From positions 45,646,000 to 45,709,999 of the forward strand of contig OX457029.1 of assembly GCA_949752745.1 (NCBI GenBank): a DNA stretch of 64,000 nucleotides, written 5' to 3'. Shown here in pieces: positions 37,905-49,846 of the stretch. A program made the position numbers and the translations under genes. This stretch comes from Protula sp. h YS-2021 (taxonomy: Eukaryota > Annelida > Polychaeta > Sabellida > Serpulidae). Numbering within the stretch: position 1 is the stretch's first letter; every line of letters begins with the position of its first letter. Under the pieces are notes generated by a model. That model saw only the letters and a list, made by a program, of their open reading frames with translations, did not search any database and was not told the origin of the DNA.

Positions 37905-39030
37905 CTTAGTAGCCCCCCGCCGGGGACTATAGTTTTCGGGTTTGTCTGTCCGTCCGTCTGTCGACACCTTTTTTGTTAACACACTCAAGCCTACATTTTT
38001 CCACCGATTGTTAAGATATTGTATATATGGGTAGTACTGGAACGAACAAGGATCGGTATTGTAAATGAGCCATGTCGGCCCAAGGACATTGGCCCAGCTG
38101 AACTTCACAAATTTTCCCAATCCTTACTCGGTCGAATGAGTTTGTTAACACACTCAAACCTACATTTTTCCACCGATTGTTAAGATATTGTATATATGGG
38201 TAGTACTGGAACGAACAAGGATCGGTATTGTAAATGAGCCCTATCGGCCCAAGGACATTGGCCCAGCTGAACTTCACAAATTTCCCCAATCCTTACTCAG
38301 TTGAATGAGTTTGTTAACACACTAAAGCCTACAATTCTGGATCGATTGTTCAAATCTTTTAGATATAGGAAGTATTGGAACCAACAAAGGTCAGTATTGC
38401 AAATGAGCTCTGTCGGCACAAGGACATTGGCCCAGCTGAGCTTCAGAAATTTTCACAACCCTTACATACTGGAATGAGTTTGTTAACACACTCAAGCCTA
38501 CATTTCTGCATCGATTGACAAGATATCTTAACTGTGTGTAGTATTGGAACTAACAAGGTTTGGTATTGTAAATGAGCCATGTCGGCCCAAGGACATTGAC
38601 CCAGTTGAACTTCACAAATTTCCCCAATCCTTACTCAGTTGAATGAGTTTGTTAACACACTCAAGCCTACATTTCTGGATCGATTGTTGAAATATTTTAG
38701 ATATAGGAAGTATTGGAACCACCAAAGGTCGGTATTGTAAATGAGCCCTATCGGCACAAGGATATTGGCCCAGCTAAACTTCAGAAATTTTCACAACCCT
38801 TACGTACTGGAATGAGTTTGTTAACACACTCAAGCCTACATTTTTTGAAACAATTGGCAAATTGTTATACACATAGGTAGTATGGGTGGTAACAAGAATT
38901 GGTATTTTAAATGAGCCATGTTGGCCCAAGGACATTGGCCCAGCTTGAATTTTAAAATTCACGAATATGATACGAAGGGTTGTAGTCCAACCTAACAAAA
39001 TCAAATACTGGGATTGTACGCCGGCGGGGG
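37905..39030 (-). mobile_element. Tandem-repeat element, family G (six units of about 170 bp)
   Basis: Units beginning gtttgttaacacactcaagc start near 37972, 38141, 38311, 38480, 38650 and 38817. The first two are almost identical. On the minus strand each unit reads as a similar peptide (GKFVKFSWANVLGP...), but only because unit lengths suit it. Edges: the left has cttag (37905-37909) next to a GC-rich hairpin of the type tagccccccgccggggacta (37910-37931) and a gtctgtccgtccgtctgtc run. The right has an inverse-like gccggcgggggac near 39012. This resembles family F at 50.7 and 57.5 kb, whose units share gcccatttacaataccgatc in the other orientation. Confidence 0.65.
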
Positions 39031-39110
39031 ACATAGCCATTTTCACTGACCCACTTGTTAAATTTAAAATTGTGTATGGCGAAAGAAAATTAGATTGTTT
39101 TTAATTTCAG

Positions 39111-39158
39111 TTTTTTTTTTTTTTTTTTTTTTTTTTTTGGTTTTTTTTTTTTTTTTTT
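39111..39158. repeat. Poly-T tract
   Basis: About 45 T with two interruptions (gg, gc). It could be the A-tail of a minus-strand retroposed sequence, but no body is recognisable beside it. Confidence 0.85.
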
Positions 39159-39671
39159 GCTTTTTTCGTTTCATTTTTCTATAATTTGGCCCAACTTGTG
39201 GTCGAAACGAAATCTGGATCTGAAAATCTCAAACTACGGATTGGCCTATGAACATGTTAATACAGAGGAAGTGCAGATCACTGCTTGGTAACAGTAGCAA
39301 CAGTTGACATATCCGTTGACTAAGACATTGTGCGAAGAGGCGTTCATTAGGGGAGGGGATAAAAAATGAAATGTCTTTAAATTTAATGTGATTTTCTCGT
39401 TCGCAGATAACGAATCCCACGCACCACCTTTCTACACATTCTATAATGTTGAAAAAAAGTTGTCAGCTTGGAGAACAATGCTGCCTGCTGGATATTGTAA
39501 ATCAACTTCAGAACTTTGCGGTTTTTATGCTGGGTTTGTAATCAAGCTCAAGCGTTTCGTGTGGTGATTTGAAATTTTAAATATTTCGAGCAGGTTGTGA
39601 TTTGAAACTTTGAATATGTCGAATAGGTTATAGGCAGTTGTGCAAAATTTCTAGAACTGGGAAAAAGTCAG

Positions 39672-40559
39672 ATGTCAAGAATGAAATTGAACAAGTACTG
39701 GAATATATATCGGAAGAATATTTCAAGAATTTCACCATTGTGTGTGAAAAGCCAGTGTAAAAAAATTATACGCCTCATCGACAGAATATCAGCATGTACA
39801 TGGATTGTTGTATTCCTGTGTTTGTGTTTATATTTCGTGCTTTTTTCATTTCGAATGTCACCGGTAGCTTCAGGCAAACCAAGTACTGTCAGCGTTGCTT
39901 CCCGTTTGTCGTGGCTTAAAACTATTACTGCAAAATGGTTTGCGAGTTTCAGGCGTATGCGTAAAGCTCACATCAGGCCAAAGCCAATAAGGCTAACACC
40001 CATTGTATTCGAGGCTAAATATTACACCGAAGAAAACATATTGTTACATTCGTTGGATCTGTATTTACGGGCTGAGGAGATCTTGCATGATTACAGTTGC
40101 CGTCGCGATTATTTCAAGGATGCAAAATCATTAATTATTTGCGACAACGTTCCTGAATCAGTGCATAGCAGAATAACGTTATTAACCACGATGTATCATG
40201 AGAAGCACAAACAGTTCATTTTCAACAACACCATACAAAACTGGGCTCAATTGCGTAGTCTCAATGTCCATCCCATGCTGTACTTGTCTGAAGCATCTAT
40301 GCTTGACATGTCCGGCCAGCTTATATCCATGGCGTGTGATCTTGGATGGACTGTATCCTTCGTGCCTTCGTGCAATGATTTTCAGTACCCAGTGTTAAAG
40401 GACATGCTGAACCATGCTCGTTCCATCTCTCCATCCGCATGGTACTGCTTTGCCAATGGAGATATACTGCTGGCCAGCGATTTGGTGGATACACTGCGGC
40501 AGTTGGACAGTTTTCGTTTTCAAGGATCTTTTGCAGTCGCTCGCAGGAGAAATGCATAT
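39672..40559 (+). CDS. Exon 1 of the glycosyltransferase-like gene
   Basis: 296 codons, covering the signal anchor and most of the predicted catalytic fold up to the RRNAY segment. The donor is tat|gtaaga. The open frame runs a further 12 codons into the intron before a stop, so open-frame length alone overstates the exon. Confidence 0.75.
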
Positions 40560-43327
40560 GTAAGACTTTACAGTAGATTCTTGCCTTGTAAGCGGTAACA
40601 TGTGGTATATTGTTAAAACAAAAAGACGAACTAGGATAGTCAAGTTTTTTTATACAATAGAGTGTAAAAAGTAACTAATCCATGTCGTCATGAGCTTTCT
40701 GGCAGAACAAAATGACCATGTCGGATGGACTGGTTGTGAAAAATGTTGTACTGCAGCACTACTGTTTCATGCGTTGTACAAAAGCTATCATCTATGTACA
40801 CCTTAATGACCCTTTTTCATAACACCAAATTATTTACGATGCAGATTCCAATATGGTCATGAAGTATTTTTCTAAAGCAAAAGTTAATCAACTAGAAAAC
40901 AAGACGTATAACATATTTTGATTGTTTACAGATTCACCCAAACATGACACAGACTGATGTGGAAAGTATGGTAAAGAACAACCACACGCTGAAGCTTCAC
41001 CCTCCCACAGGAATGGATTTCTTTGCTTTTCGCGAAACCTTTCCCTTTGACATAATTGATGAAGTGGTTATAGGGAGACCACTCATTGACAACTACTTGG
41101 TGTGTTTTAATTGTTGCGAGAAAATATAACATAGTTTGCCACGTATGGATGGGGGAGAGGGGTGCTGCGGGATCTGTAACACCCCCACCCTCCGGCACTT
41201 GCAAAATCTTAGCATTAATAATAACAGACTTGGTCAGTTCTTCTCTCAGCCCCTTCCCAAATGGCACTGAGCTCCTCCATCAGTACCACAGCTGTATAAG
41301 CACTTATGTAGTTAACACAGCACTATTATTTCTTCAATTTACCAAGGCCACACGGTCATTTTTCTAAGAATATATCCCTCTTGTTTCTCTTTAAACTGAG
41401 ACAGAAAATGTATGTTTGTTTAATTTTTTTAAACTGATGCGTCGCGGCTTTCGTGTGGTATAATTGTGTGACACCTAATATGAGCTTGTTTAAAGGGGGC
41501 CGTTGTTATTTCGTATATGAAACAGAAAATATGTGTAACTGGGTAGTCTGTGTTGAGGTTTCAGGGAATATAAATTCATTGAAGTTCCAAATCTGGTTCA
41601 CTGAGATTCCCTGAAATATTGATTGCGAAAAGTTAATCTGGTTTTCCCGCAGCCCGAGCAGTTTACTGAAATTATAAACAAAATGCGAGTACGCGGTGAA
41701 AGAAATCGGTTTCCCACATTAAACATAACTTCAAGCGCAATCAATGAAATTTGTAAAATAATGGCCTCAATACAGTCAATTACAACATTTGAATTTAAAT
41801 AATTAACACCAATGCCATTTCGATCGATTTAAAACTGTCTGTGGTGTGAAATGCATAAAAATAATTGTCATGAAAATAAAACTTCCACAGTGTCAAATTC
41901 TCAAGTGGGACAAAAGTATCTTTCTCTGATGTAAGACTTACGTGGTGTTGGCCATCCATTGCAGGAAAGGCCGGTTGACAGGTTTTTAACTCAACCGACT
42001 TTGTCGGACTGGGTTAGTCGTATCACGATAGGGGGCTTGAATGTATGTGCGTATGTTAAACTTTTTGTTTAAAATGCTACTCCTCCTACAGTTTTTCTCC
42101 AATCGTTTTGATATTACACAGTAATGTTTCCTGTGTGCTCCCCCAGCTGGCTATTACTTTTTTGATGATTGACAAAAACTGACAAAATGGCGGCACTTTT
42201 TGTGCCCGTTTTAATCGTTTAAACGTTACGCAGGGATGTTCCCCAGCGGTTCGCCTATCAGGCTATTGTTTTTTTTTTTCGCGGGTCGCCAAAAACTGCC
42301 GAAATGCGGAACTTTGAAGTTTGGCAAAAACTGGAATAAATGGTAGTAAATACCTGAATTGTCAAACCATTCATTTCTCTCAGTCTTTTTCAAATAGTTA
42401 TAAAATTTTAATGGAAAGTTTCTTAGGTGCTTCTCCTCCTGGACTTTGCTTCTTTCGCAAATGACAAAAAATGCTAAAATGGTGGAATTTTAAAAATTTT
42501 GTAAAATTGTGTAAATGTCGGTAAATACGTGAATCGTGAGAACCCCTCTTCAATATCCCTTTTCGCGTAGCTTCCAAATTCGAATGAAATGCAGTTTACA
42601 TACTTCATTTTTTGGCCTAACAGTATTCGTTTCAGAGTTTTTCTCTCTTTCCCTGTTTGGTAACTCGGCTGGGTCATGTCCTTTGACATGCTTGTTAGTT
42701 ATTGCGCTAATTTACACCTGGTGGAAGGGGGTGGGGGTTGTCCGCTAAACATCGACCTTGTCAGTTTTCTTAAAAAATTAGGGTCAGAATCTGCACTCTT
42801 TCTGACTGGACTTTAAATGAGGAAATCTACAGATTCCCTGCCATTTGGATCGAAAAGTTTTACATATTTTCTGGAATGACTCCCTGCTCTGTTCACGCTA
42901 TTTATCGTGATAACTGATTACATCTTTCAACATATCAGACAGCTCGCGAGAAGATTTCTGGAAAAATCTTGAACCGATCAGAGGTTGAATACGATTTTAC
43001 CTTGAATTTTGAGGTCAAGGTAGAAAAATAATAAGAAAAATGCAGTTTCCACAACATCTTGCTATACCCTTTATCATCTAAGGTTATTTTTGCGACATAA
43101 ACGTAGCATTTATAATATCAAGTATATTGTGCAGAAACATAAACGGAACAAGAATCTTAGTTATTCCGTAAAAAAGAAAATTTCCAAAATGCAAAAGAAA
43201 GTTAGATCCGGACCAGTTATGTATAATTATGTTGAGAAAAAAGACCGCTAGGAGTCCTAACCAGTGCTCTTGGAATTTTGATTAGAATAATTTTTTTATC
43301 AACAGTTTACTTTTTAAAAGAATCTTT

Positions 43328-43417
<90 letters not shown>

Positions 43418-43815
43418 AGTGTTGTCACTTGTTATGCTTTTTTAAAAATATTGTACTTTTTTTTGAAAATTCCCAAAATGAATTTTTTTCTCCTAAAGTG
43501 CTTTTTTATACTCTTCTTTTATTAGTGGGGTGAAAATATTTTTCATCTTAATTTTGTTAATCTACTTGTTATAAACAATTTTTCTTAATGTCGTTCATTT
43601 TGTTTACAATCCTGCAAAAAAAATTAATTAGTAGAAAGATAATTATTTTCTGTATTTTATTTTCTTTTTGCAAAATACCGAGAAATTGATGGTCGGAACA
43701 CGTTGCATCAACAATTCGTGAATTGAATTTTATTATTATTGTTATAGTTTTTTATACTTTGTTTCTAAAAATATGCTTAAAAATACCTTTTTTGTTGCTT
43801 GCTTTGTGGCAACAC

Positions 43816-43863
<48 letters not shown>

Positions 43864-44730
43864 CGATTTTCCTGTATTTAACTTAAATTCAGCATTTGTA
43901 TGCGTGTGCACAAATTAACCAGGGCTCTCGGTTTTCAAGCTTATATTTCGTCAAGAGAAACAGCAGTGTGCGAGTGGTCAATTTGAAAAATACCCCAATA
44001 TAATGAAGAAGCGTAATATTTTCGTTGCGCGTGCTGCAGGTATTGCTGAGCCTTAAGTCTGGATCCAGCCCGATTGACATGACGGAGACGATCACGTGCA
44101 TTCATCAAGCCGTCGCTGGCTTCTCTCTCCACGATAACTCGCATCTCAGCGCACGCATTGGTCTTGCTTACAATAACCGGTAATTATTAGACCCTCCTCG
44201 GGCAGTTTCAAGGCTTAGCAACACCCCTTAACCTCTAAATCACTACTTGCTACAAAATATATAAATTAAAGAAACTTTGAATGCTTTTAGTACAGGGAAA
44301 ATACCTTGTTCCGGAGTTTTGAAGACGCCTAAAATTGCGGAAGAGGAACATAGAGGTGTTTGTTGCATCTGTAACGTTTAATATTAATCTTTTGTGCAGA
44401 TTTTTGTCTGCGAGACATACACGCCAGGGTTATGTTAACTGCATACCTCACTACACGAGCAAGGTGCGTTTCCGCGCATTCAGAAATGTCAGCGTGGTTC
44501 AAACAGTGGATGTGAAAAGTTCAACAGAAACTACAACGCAGGTATCGCAAGCTGCAGATAGTGATCCAGTTGTTGACGTACTGAATGGTACAGTTGCATA
44601 TAATGGCACCTACAGCCATATTCAAATAGGAGTTAGACGCATAGACAGCGTTTGTGGCCGAATCGGGAAAATGATGGCTTTTCAGAAAATGAGAAATCGA
44701 CGCATTTATAGAAGACTGGGAGTCATATAA
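39672..44730 (+). CDS. Putative Golgi type II glycosyltransferase-like membrane protein (four coding exons)
   Basis: Joining 39672-40559, 40932-41099, 44040-44179 and 44400-44730 gives 508 residues. All introns are GT-AG, with phases 0, 0 and 2. The start is the first ATG of a long open frame. A short basic cytoplasmic tail is followed by one membrane helix at about residues 43-60 (IVVFLCLCLYFVLF), then a lumenal domain. Visible landmarks: CDNVPE at 158-163, CFANGDILLASDL at 259-271 (a metal-binding-like Asp cluster in the position of a DxD motif), TGMDFFAFRE at 322-331, VIGRPLIDNYL at 342-352, and IDMTETITCIHQ in exon 3. This order (NADI/NGDI, then DYF-F, then GRP..DN, then D-T..HQ) is what I recall for uncharacterised nucleotide-sugar transferase-like proteins in animals, plants and fungi. 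Substrate unknown. Intron 2 (2.9 kb) is full of repeats. A polyadenylation signal AATAAA lies at 44828. Confidence 0.7.
40932..41099 (+). CDS. Exon 2 of the glycosyltransferase-like gene
   Basis: 56 codons in phase 0 between the acceptor tttacag and the donor ttg|gtgtgt. It encodes the GMDFFAF and GRPLIDNY blocks, which are the best evidence for family membership. Confidence 0.75.
41965..42720 (-). repeat. Decayed family A element inside intron 2 of the glycosyltransferase-like gene
   Basis: The left side has the hairpin-like ccgactttgtcgg (about 41995-42007), inverse of the family A 3' end. A cgtatcacgata segment and several old units with a 'gctactcctcctacagttttt' type block follow. The usual CTAAG terminus has changed to a ctcaa-like form. 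Confidence 0.5.
43329..43415. repeat. (TA)n microsatellite
   Basis: An uninterrupted TA run apart from one TG. A second TA run lies at 43819-43859, on the other side of a MITE-like insert. Confidence 0.95.
43417..43817. mobile_element. About 400 bp hAT-like MITE between two TA arrays
   Basis: The left end cagtgttgtcac and the right end gtggcaacactt are inverted copies (10 of 12 bases). CAGTGTTGCCA-type ends are common in hAT MITEs. The element sits between two TA runs, as if inserted within one microsatellite. Because the target is itself TA repeat, the target duplication cannot be measured. Confidence 0.55.
43819..43859. repeat. (TA)n microsatellite
   Basis: A pure TA run adjoining the right end of the MITE-like insert. 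Confidence 0.9.
44040..44179 (+). CDS. Exon 3 of the glycosyltransferase-like gene
   Basis: 140 bases between the acceptor gtgctgcag and the donor cg|gtaatt. It encodes SPIDMTETITCIHQA and the AGFSLHDNSH segment. It continues exon 2 in frame, and its split last codon is completed exactly by exon 4. Overlapping minus-strand open frames here are shadows. Confidence 0.65.
44400..44730 (+). CDS. Exon 4 (terminal) of the glycosyltransferase-like gene
   Basis: It begins after a strong acceptor (ttaatcttttgtgcag), and its first base completes the CGA codon. It encodes 109 further residues with two NGT glycosylation sites and an Arg-rich C-terminus (RRIYRRL type), then TAA. Confidence 0.65.
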
Positions 44731-44827
44731 ATATCTTGACTTTAGCGGTGCCTGATATTTGCATGGTACTGGTGTTTGCCAGATGACGTGTGAAATAGCT
44801 CATATTGCTTTAGGTTTTAGACAAAGA

Positions 44828-44833
44828 AATAAA
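44828..44833 (+). terminator. Polyadenylation signal of the glycosyltransferase-like gene
   Basis: A canonical AATAAA 98 bases after the stop codon, followed by a T-rich stretch. Confidence 0.5.
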
Positions 44834-46538
44834 GAATTAGTTTAATTTTTTTAATTTCGGTGAGTAATTTTAGTTGTTTTTTTCCTGCACAACAGCTTGT
44901 AAAAGGGTTCATTTTGTGAAAAATTTTGAAGCAAGAGCTAAGAATTATTCACACAGAACTGGAGAAAAATTGGAGGTGTAAGCCACCACGAAAGACAATG
45001 TTAGGAACAGCGCTTTGCCTTATGGCATATGCAGGCTTGTAAACGGTCCTTGACAAAAAGGAAGGTTTTTTTTAAGGTTTTAATTTTGAAAATAAAGTTT
45101 TTTTTAAGGTTTTCTTATGAAAATGAAAGTTTTTTGTAAAGTTAAATTATCACTGAACATTTTTTTTTAAAAGATATTTTTGTACAACATATGGAAATCA
45201 GTGGTATGGGGAATATCTAACATCATATACTGTCAAAAAAAACTCACCATGTATTTTCAAATTCACCTGTGATAGATAATCTGGTTTTCATAGGTTTTAC
45301 AATTCATGTGTTTTTCGTTTAACAATTAAGGAAAAATTGGTAAGGGGTTTTTGAACCTCGCCCATAATAAAGTTTTTTTTTAGTCAAATAAAGGTTTGGG
45401 ATAAAAATAAACGTTTTTAAAGGTTTTGTTTACATGCCGGCCTATGTATTTGCTGTGAATACCCTAATTAAAGATTTCCAAGCTGGAAAAACGCAGGAAA
45501 ACTAATGCAAGACATAACAATCCTTTAGTGTTTTTTATTGCACAGTATCACCAGAAATTGGTTTTAAACTGAGAATACTATAATAAATAAAGTACACTAT
45601 ACATGTATTTTGATTTTGAAAAAATATCTCGTTGAAGTTTTAAATATTGATCACGTTTGCAGTGGATGAGAGGGGGGGTGGCTGGCAGCACTTTTCCTCA
45701 TTTCTGTACGAAAGGGGTTTCAGCACTATGGCACTATTCTAAATCTGAAGCTAGGAAATAATAACCTTGGTTTTCGTCTCCGCGCGATTCATTCAAATCA
45801 CAAATAAAAAATGAAGTGGTCGTGTCTGGTCTAAATTATGTCGAGTAAAAAAGAATAAATCGAAAATTGCAAAGTTGAAGAAAAAAAATTACCAGGAATG
45901 TAGAAACAAGTACTGAAAATTACCTTTTGAATGAGAATTTTTCCCAAAATTGCGCGCTTGCTTCTCCGGCCATCACATTTTCATACACCTCAAACGCTTT
46001 AAAACAGGAATTTCAAAATTGACAATACAAGTTTTATGTCATGTAATGTTTTCCATTTACGTAAAGCCATTAAACTATGTTTCGCTGAAAAAAGGAAACG
46101 ACTGAATCTACACTGGGTCATTGAAATTTCAAAAATAAACTAAAACAGTTAGGACAAACCGGGTCTCACTTTTTTTTTTTGAAAGAGGACTCGCCGATGG
46201 TGTCGAATTAAAAAAAAATAGGATGAGAACCATGCCTATGTCTTCCTGGCATAAACCAACACTCATTTTTCCTCCTAGCCTAAAGTGGTCCGCTTGGGAT
46301 TTCTGGTTTAACTCACACGCTTGGAGTTAAACCAGATCACAGAAATTAGCCCAATTATATAATTTATTATTAAACATTACCTCATAAGTTCACATCAATT
46401 GTTTACATTTTGCGTTCTACGTGTTTCTCATAAAACTGACGCATTTTGTTATTTAGAATTCCTTTACTTTCCAACGCTATCCCATCATCTCACCAGATCT
46501 CAATCCTGACTGGAAAACCAAGCTAAATCACATTTTCA
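44834..46538. other. Intergenic region between convergent genes
   Basis: It contains a cluster of short near-repeats of 'aaggttttaattttgaaaa' around 45060-45140 and again near 45380. It also has an inverted pair, tggtttaactcacacgcttg and ggagttaaaccagatca, around 46305-46340. No gene seen. This stretch holds the 3' ends of the plus-strand and minus-strand neighbours. Confidence 0.4.
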
Positions 46539-46908
46539 TTAAAACGGCAGAGCGTTTCTAATCACAGATAGGATTTCATTTATTTTATTGCTGACCTGTG
46601 CAACAAAGGACATCTTGGAGAAAAAGTATGGCCCTGCACCCAATAAAGCAAAGAAAGAGCTGGACATTACCACAGCCAGTACCAGTAATCCTACTCTTAA
46701 CATCCAGTGTCGCTTACTAGCTTTCAACTCCTTCACTAGGTTTTCAACTTGTTCAAGAGTTCGGTCAACAGATCCGTCATTATCGATCACGTGTGTTGCC
46801 AAGCGACATTTTTTGTCCAATGACATCTGAGCATTTATTCTCTGATGAGCCTCGTCTTCTGAGAAGTTATTTCTCGCCATTAACCTCGCAACTTGATTTT
46901 CCTTAGAA
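46539..46908 (-). CDS. DCAKD: DCAKD-like gene, terminal exon
   Basis: Acceptor gtggtttcag. It encodes the nucleotide-binding ARLMARN and INAQM blocks and the hydrophobic C-terminus, ending in TAA at 46539-46541. Confidence 0.8.
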
Positions 46909-48958
46909 CTGAAACCACACAAAATACCGTATCAGTAGATGTTAATTTTCTATGTACATGTGTTTTTATAAGGGCATTGCAATAACCAGGTTTTAAGTTA
47001 AGAATAACGTAAAGCTTTCTGGGTTGTAACAAAAAATTATTCTCGACAATTTCCTTATGATATGCAAGGCATAAAGTTAACGGGGAAGCCGGAGATTTGG
47101 CTTGTTGAGACTCTTGAATTTGGGGTCCGCGGCTTTGCCGGATCGCAGAAAAAGTCAGTGTTTTCATAGTTTCATTAAAAAGTTTTTTTTTTTTTTTTTT
47201 TTTGTAGTTTGCCTTCTCCCCCCCCCCCCCAAAAAAAAAGATGTTATAAGAAAGGTTTAATTTTTGTTGCAAGAAAATTAGAAAATAATTTTTAATAGCC
47301 AGAAAATTCGTGAGTCTTGCGGTGTTTCCTTGGGTCTCGAGTTTAAATGTCAACTTTATGTCCTGACTGGTTAAATTGGTTTTGACCAATAATAGATCAG
47401 TGGATCTAAGATGTCGGAAATAGATTACTTTTGCTAGCTCATACAATAAACTCACACCAGACATTCCACATGAAGGAGACAGTAGGGATGGTATCCGGAA
47501 ATGGCCGATCCTCCCAAACATATTTTCAGATAGTAAATCATCGGTTCATATATCGACAAAGCATCTCAGTATCAACTTAGCTCATTATTGCAAATAGTCC
47601 AAAACTTACGGGCCCGAAATAACCGTAATCTTTAATGAGACACTACTGTCAAACACGACGACAGCTCTTACCACTTGACTACAGCGATATAGCTCATGTA
47701 TGGCAACATCTTCTTGCTCTCAAACAACAGCGGCAGATCGAACACCACAAATTGGTGACCTGCCAATGAAAGCACATCTCACTTACTGGCATGTTTCTAT
47801 GAGAAGTGCTCTAAGACATCATTAACTACAAAATCTTCCAATTTCATTTTTATCGGTGAAAATTTTCTTTTGTATTAAAATGGCTTTAACTTCGCATTGA
47901 GAGATTGTTATTTGTTACAGCTATTATCGTTACCGCAATATTTGGCTATAAATTGTAACAGTAATATTTGGCTGATCCACACAGCAGCATATAGCGAATC
48001 GCTGTACAGCAAATAAAATTTACTTTTGATCTGCTGCCTTATTCTGAAGAAGAGTGGGGAGTGTTCAAGCACCGGTGTGAGATCAAATATTGACCCCCAC
48101 TGAAAAGTGACCCCCCCCGTCAAAATTTGATTGTCAAATACTGACCCATCTATCAAATAATGACTACCCCCCGTCCCCCTCTTCTTTTAATGTATAAATG
48201 AACTATAAGTTAAAATACAAGATTCTGTCTGATTTATTGACGTTCCAAAGTGCACTTTCCATCTGTTGGTGGGGGAAAGAGTAGGGGAGATAGCCTTCGC
48301 CATGTCCCCCATCCCAAAAAAGTGCCAGTGTGATATCAAATATTGACCCCCCCCCCCCGGTAAAATTTGGGAAACCCTTTTATGCCGTATCCTCTCTTAT
48401 CTGTCCAGATTATTGATTTGGACTTTGGATAATGTTCGTAATTAACAGGCTGACACATCACAGGAGATGAGCTCAGAAACTGTTCAGAAATCGGTGAATG
48501 GCACAAGCTTTAATTTGAAAATTGACATCTCGTGTATAAACGGCCAGTAAGTCGCACTTTGATTATTGGTTAGTTAAAAGCTGATACAGGACAACAGATT
48601 ACAGATGCGTCCTCGGATATGTCCCGTGTCAGACGAAATCCACTTCTGTCGTAATATAACAATGTGCGTGAAGGAACAGGTGGTAAGACATTGCCCATAT
48701 TACAGCAAAATAACACAAACATACTGCAAATACACGCTGTAAAAATATTGTTACCTCTGATGAAGTACCCAAAAGCTTTCCATGCCATTGCTTTGTAGAT
48801 TTCGGGATGAGTTATTGAGTTGAGGACATTGCGTTCGGCCTCGTTACTAAAAATAATCTGTCCAAGTCTAGCCCTGTTTAGTGTCGAATCTTCATGCAGG
48901 ACTTCGTTTCCAAAATGGGCTTTAATTTTCTTCCATGCTGGTTTACCGGGCTGGACGA
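46539..48958 (-). CDS. DCAKD: Dephospho-CoA kinase domain-containing protein (DCAKD-like), three exons, 5' end missing
   Basis: Minus-strand exons 48755-48958, 47672-47759 and 46539-46908 join with exact codon phase and GT-AG introns, giving 220 residues plus a stop. The family transfers phosphate from ATP to the 3'-hydroxyl of dephospho-CoA, the last step of CoA synthesis; DCAKD is the animal single-domain version. Seen here: VVQPGKPAWKKI and ITHPEIYKAMAWK (exon 1 seen), FDLPLLFESKK with the conserved DxPLLFE (exon 2), and CSKENQVARLMARN then RINAQM and HVIDNDGS (exon 3). A hydrophobic C-terminal segment (VGLLVLAVVMSSSFF) suggests a membrane anchor, as in the human protein. Exon 1 with the P-loop GLTGGIASGKS is expected upstream (49-53.9 kb), but I did not find it. 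The first splice joins inside a Val codon, so an upstream exon must exist. Confidence 0.85.
47672..47759 (-). CDS. DCAKD: DCAKD-like gene, second visible exon
   Basis: 88 bases, too short to stand out as an open frame. Acceptor ttggcag, donor aagtg|gtaaga. It encodes HQFVVFDLPLLFESKKMLPY and the start of the next strand. Confidence 0.8.
48755..48958 (-). CDS. DCAKD: DCAKD-like gene, first visible exon
   Basis: Acceptor tttcttgtag just before TCGTCCAG; donor atcagag|gtaaca. It encodes the region after the P-loop through FGYFIRG, including the HPEI motif of the CoA-binding lid. Confidence 0.8.
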
Positions 48959-49846
48959 CTACAAGAAACAAGATCTAAATGTGTTCAAACTGGACAGTGT
49001 ACAGTGGATGCGGTTATCTTTTAGTACGAACCAGGCTGGTCCGAGATGAATAAAACTACAAGCAAAGACTGTTGATGTAAATAAACAGTCTTTGCTACAA
49101 GTAACCCAGACATTATACGTGAACAGCACCTTGTTTTAGAATGAAGAAAAAAATGCAACATTTGAAGCTTTTTTCACCCCCCTTCCCCCAGGAGTCCAAG
49201 CTAATGTTCGCACAGATGTTTAACACAGTTTACATTGACTTTTTTTTTTTACATCCACGCAGTCGGACAGGTTTCGTCGAAATCTGTGTATACACATATT
49301 CGACCTGCCCCATTTTTCCTGTCCTGGTCCGTGAAATTAGATTCACATTTTTATTTGGGCGAAGATGTCAGTAAATTCATCTTTTCCATGCTATCTTAAA
49401 GAAAAGGACCTTTTTTCAAAAAAAAAACAAACAAACTAAAATCTACCCATTATCGGTAAAGATCTGACGGTAACGGTTAAAAATTTCTTTCATTGCGCTG
49501 AAGAACTACGTTTGCTTAGTCATCAAAGGACGTCCTTTATAACAGCTTCGGCAGCATTTTTCTGCTAGCTACGTATGCAGTAGATGTTCAATAACTCGAA
49601 ATTCGAAACACTATATAACTGCTTTCTTTCGTATGTTCTATTCATACTCGATAACTCGAAATATTCGGTATCTCGAAAGTAGTGCACTGTGGAGTACATC
49701 TGAGGGTAAAAATAGAAGTTCAATGATTTACTTAAATAATTACTTTAAATTCTTATTAAATGGGCATAGAGCATCATATTTTATTGGAAACAAGGCAGTT
49801 CTCCGGGATTGCTCTTTGTGGTTTGGGTTCTGGTATTTTGGGAGTG
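48959..49846. other. Upstream intron or intergenic DNA of the DCAKD-like gene
   Basis: No P-loop exon could be read on the minus strand here. A T-run at 49241-49250 and a 'ctcgaaat' near-repeat at about 49596-49675 are the only features noted. Confidence 0.35.

Noticed and set aside
37860..39046. Three related minus-strand frames (GKFVKFSWANVLGP type)
   Set aside because: They are the 170 bp tandem units read through; each breaks at unit ends and no protein family fits.
43889..44144. Two minus-strand frames over glycosyltransferase exon 3
   Set aside because: They are antisense shadows; the plus-strand exon joins its neighbours in exact phase and carries family motifs.
46880..47521. 213-codon minus-strand frame overlapping the last DCAKD exon
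   Set aside because: It lies almost wholly in the intron, crosses C-run and T-run tracts, and conflicts with the well-supported exon frame.
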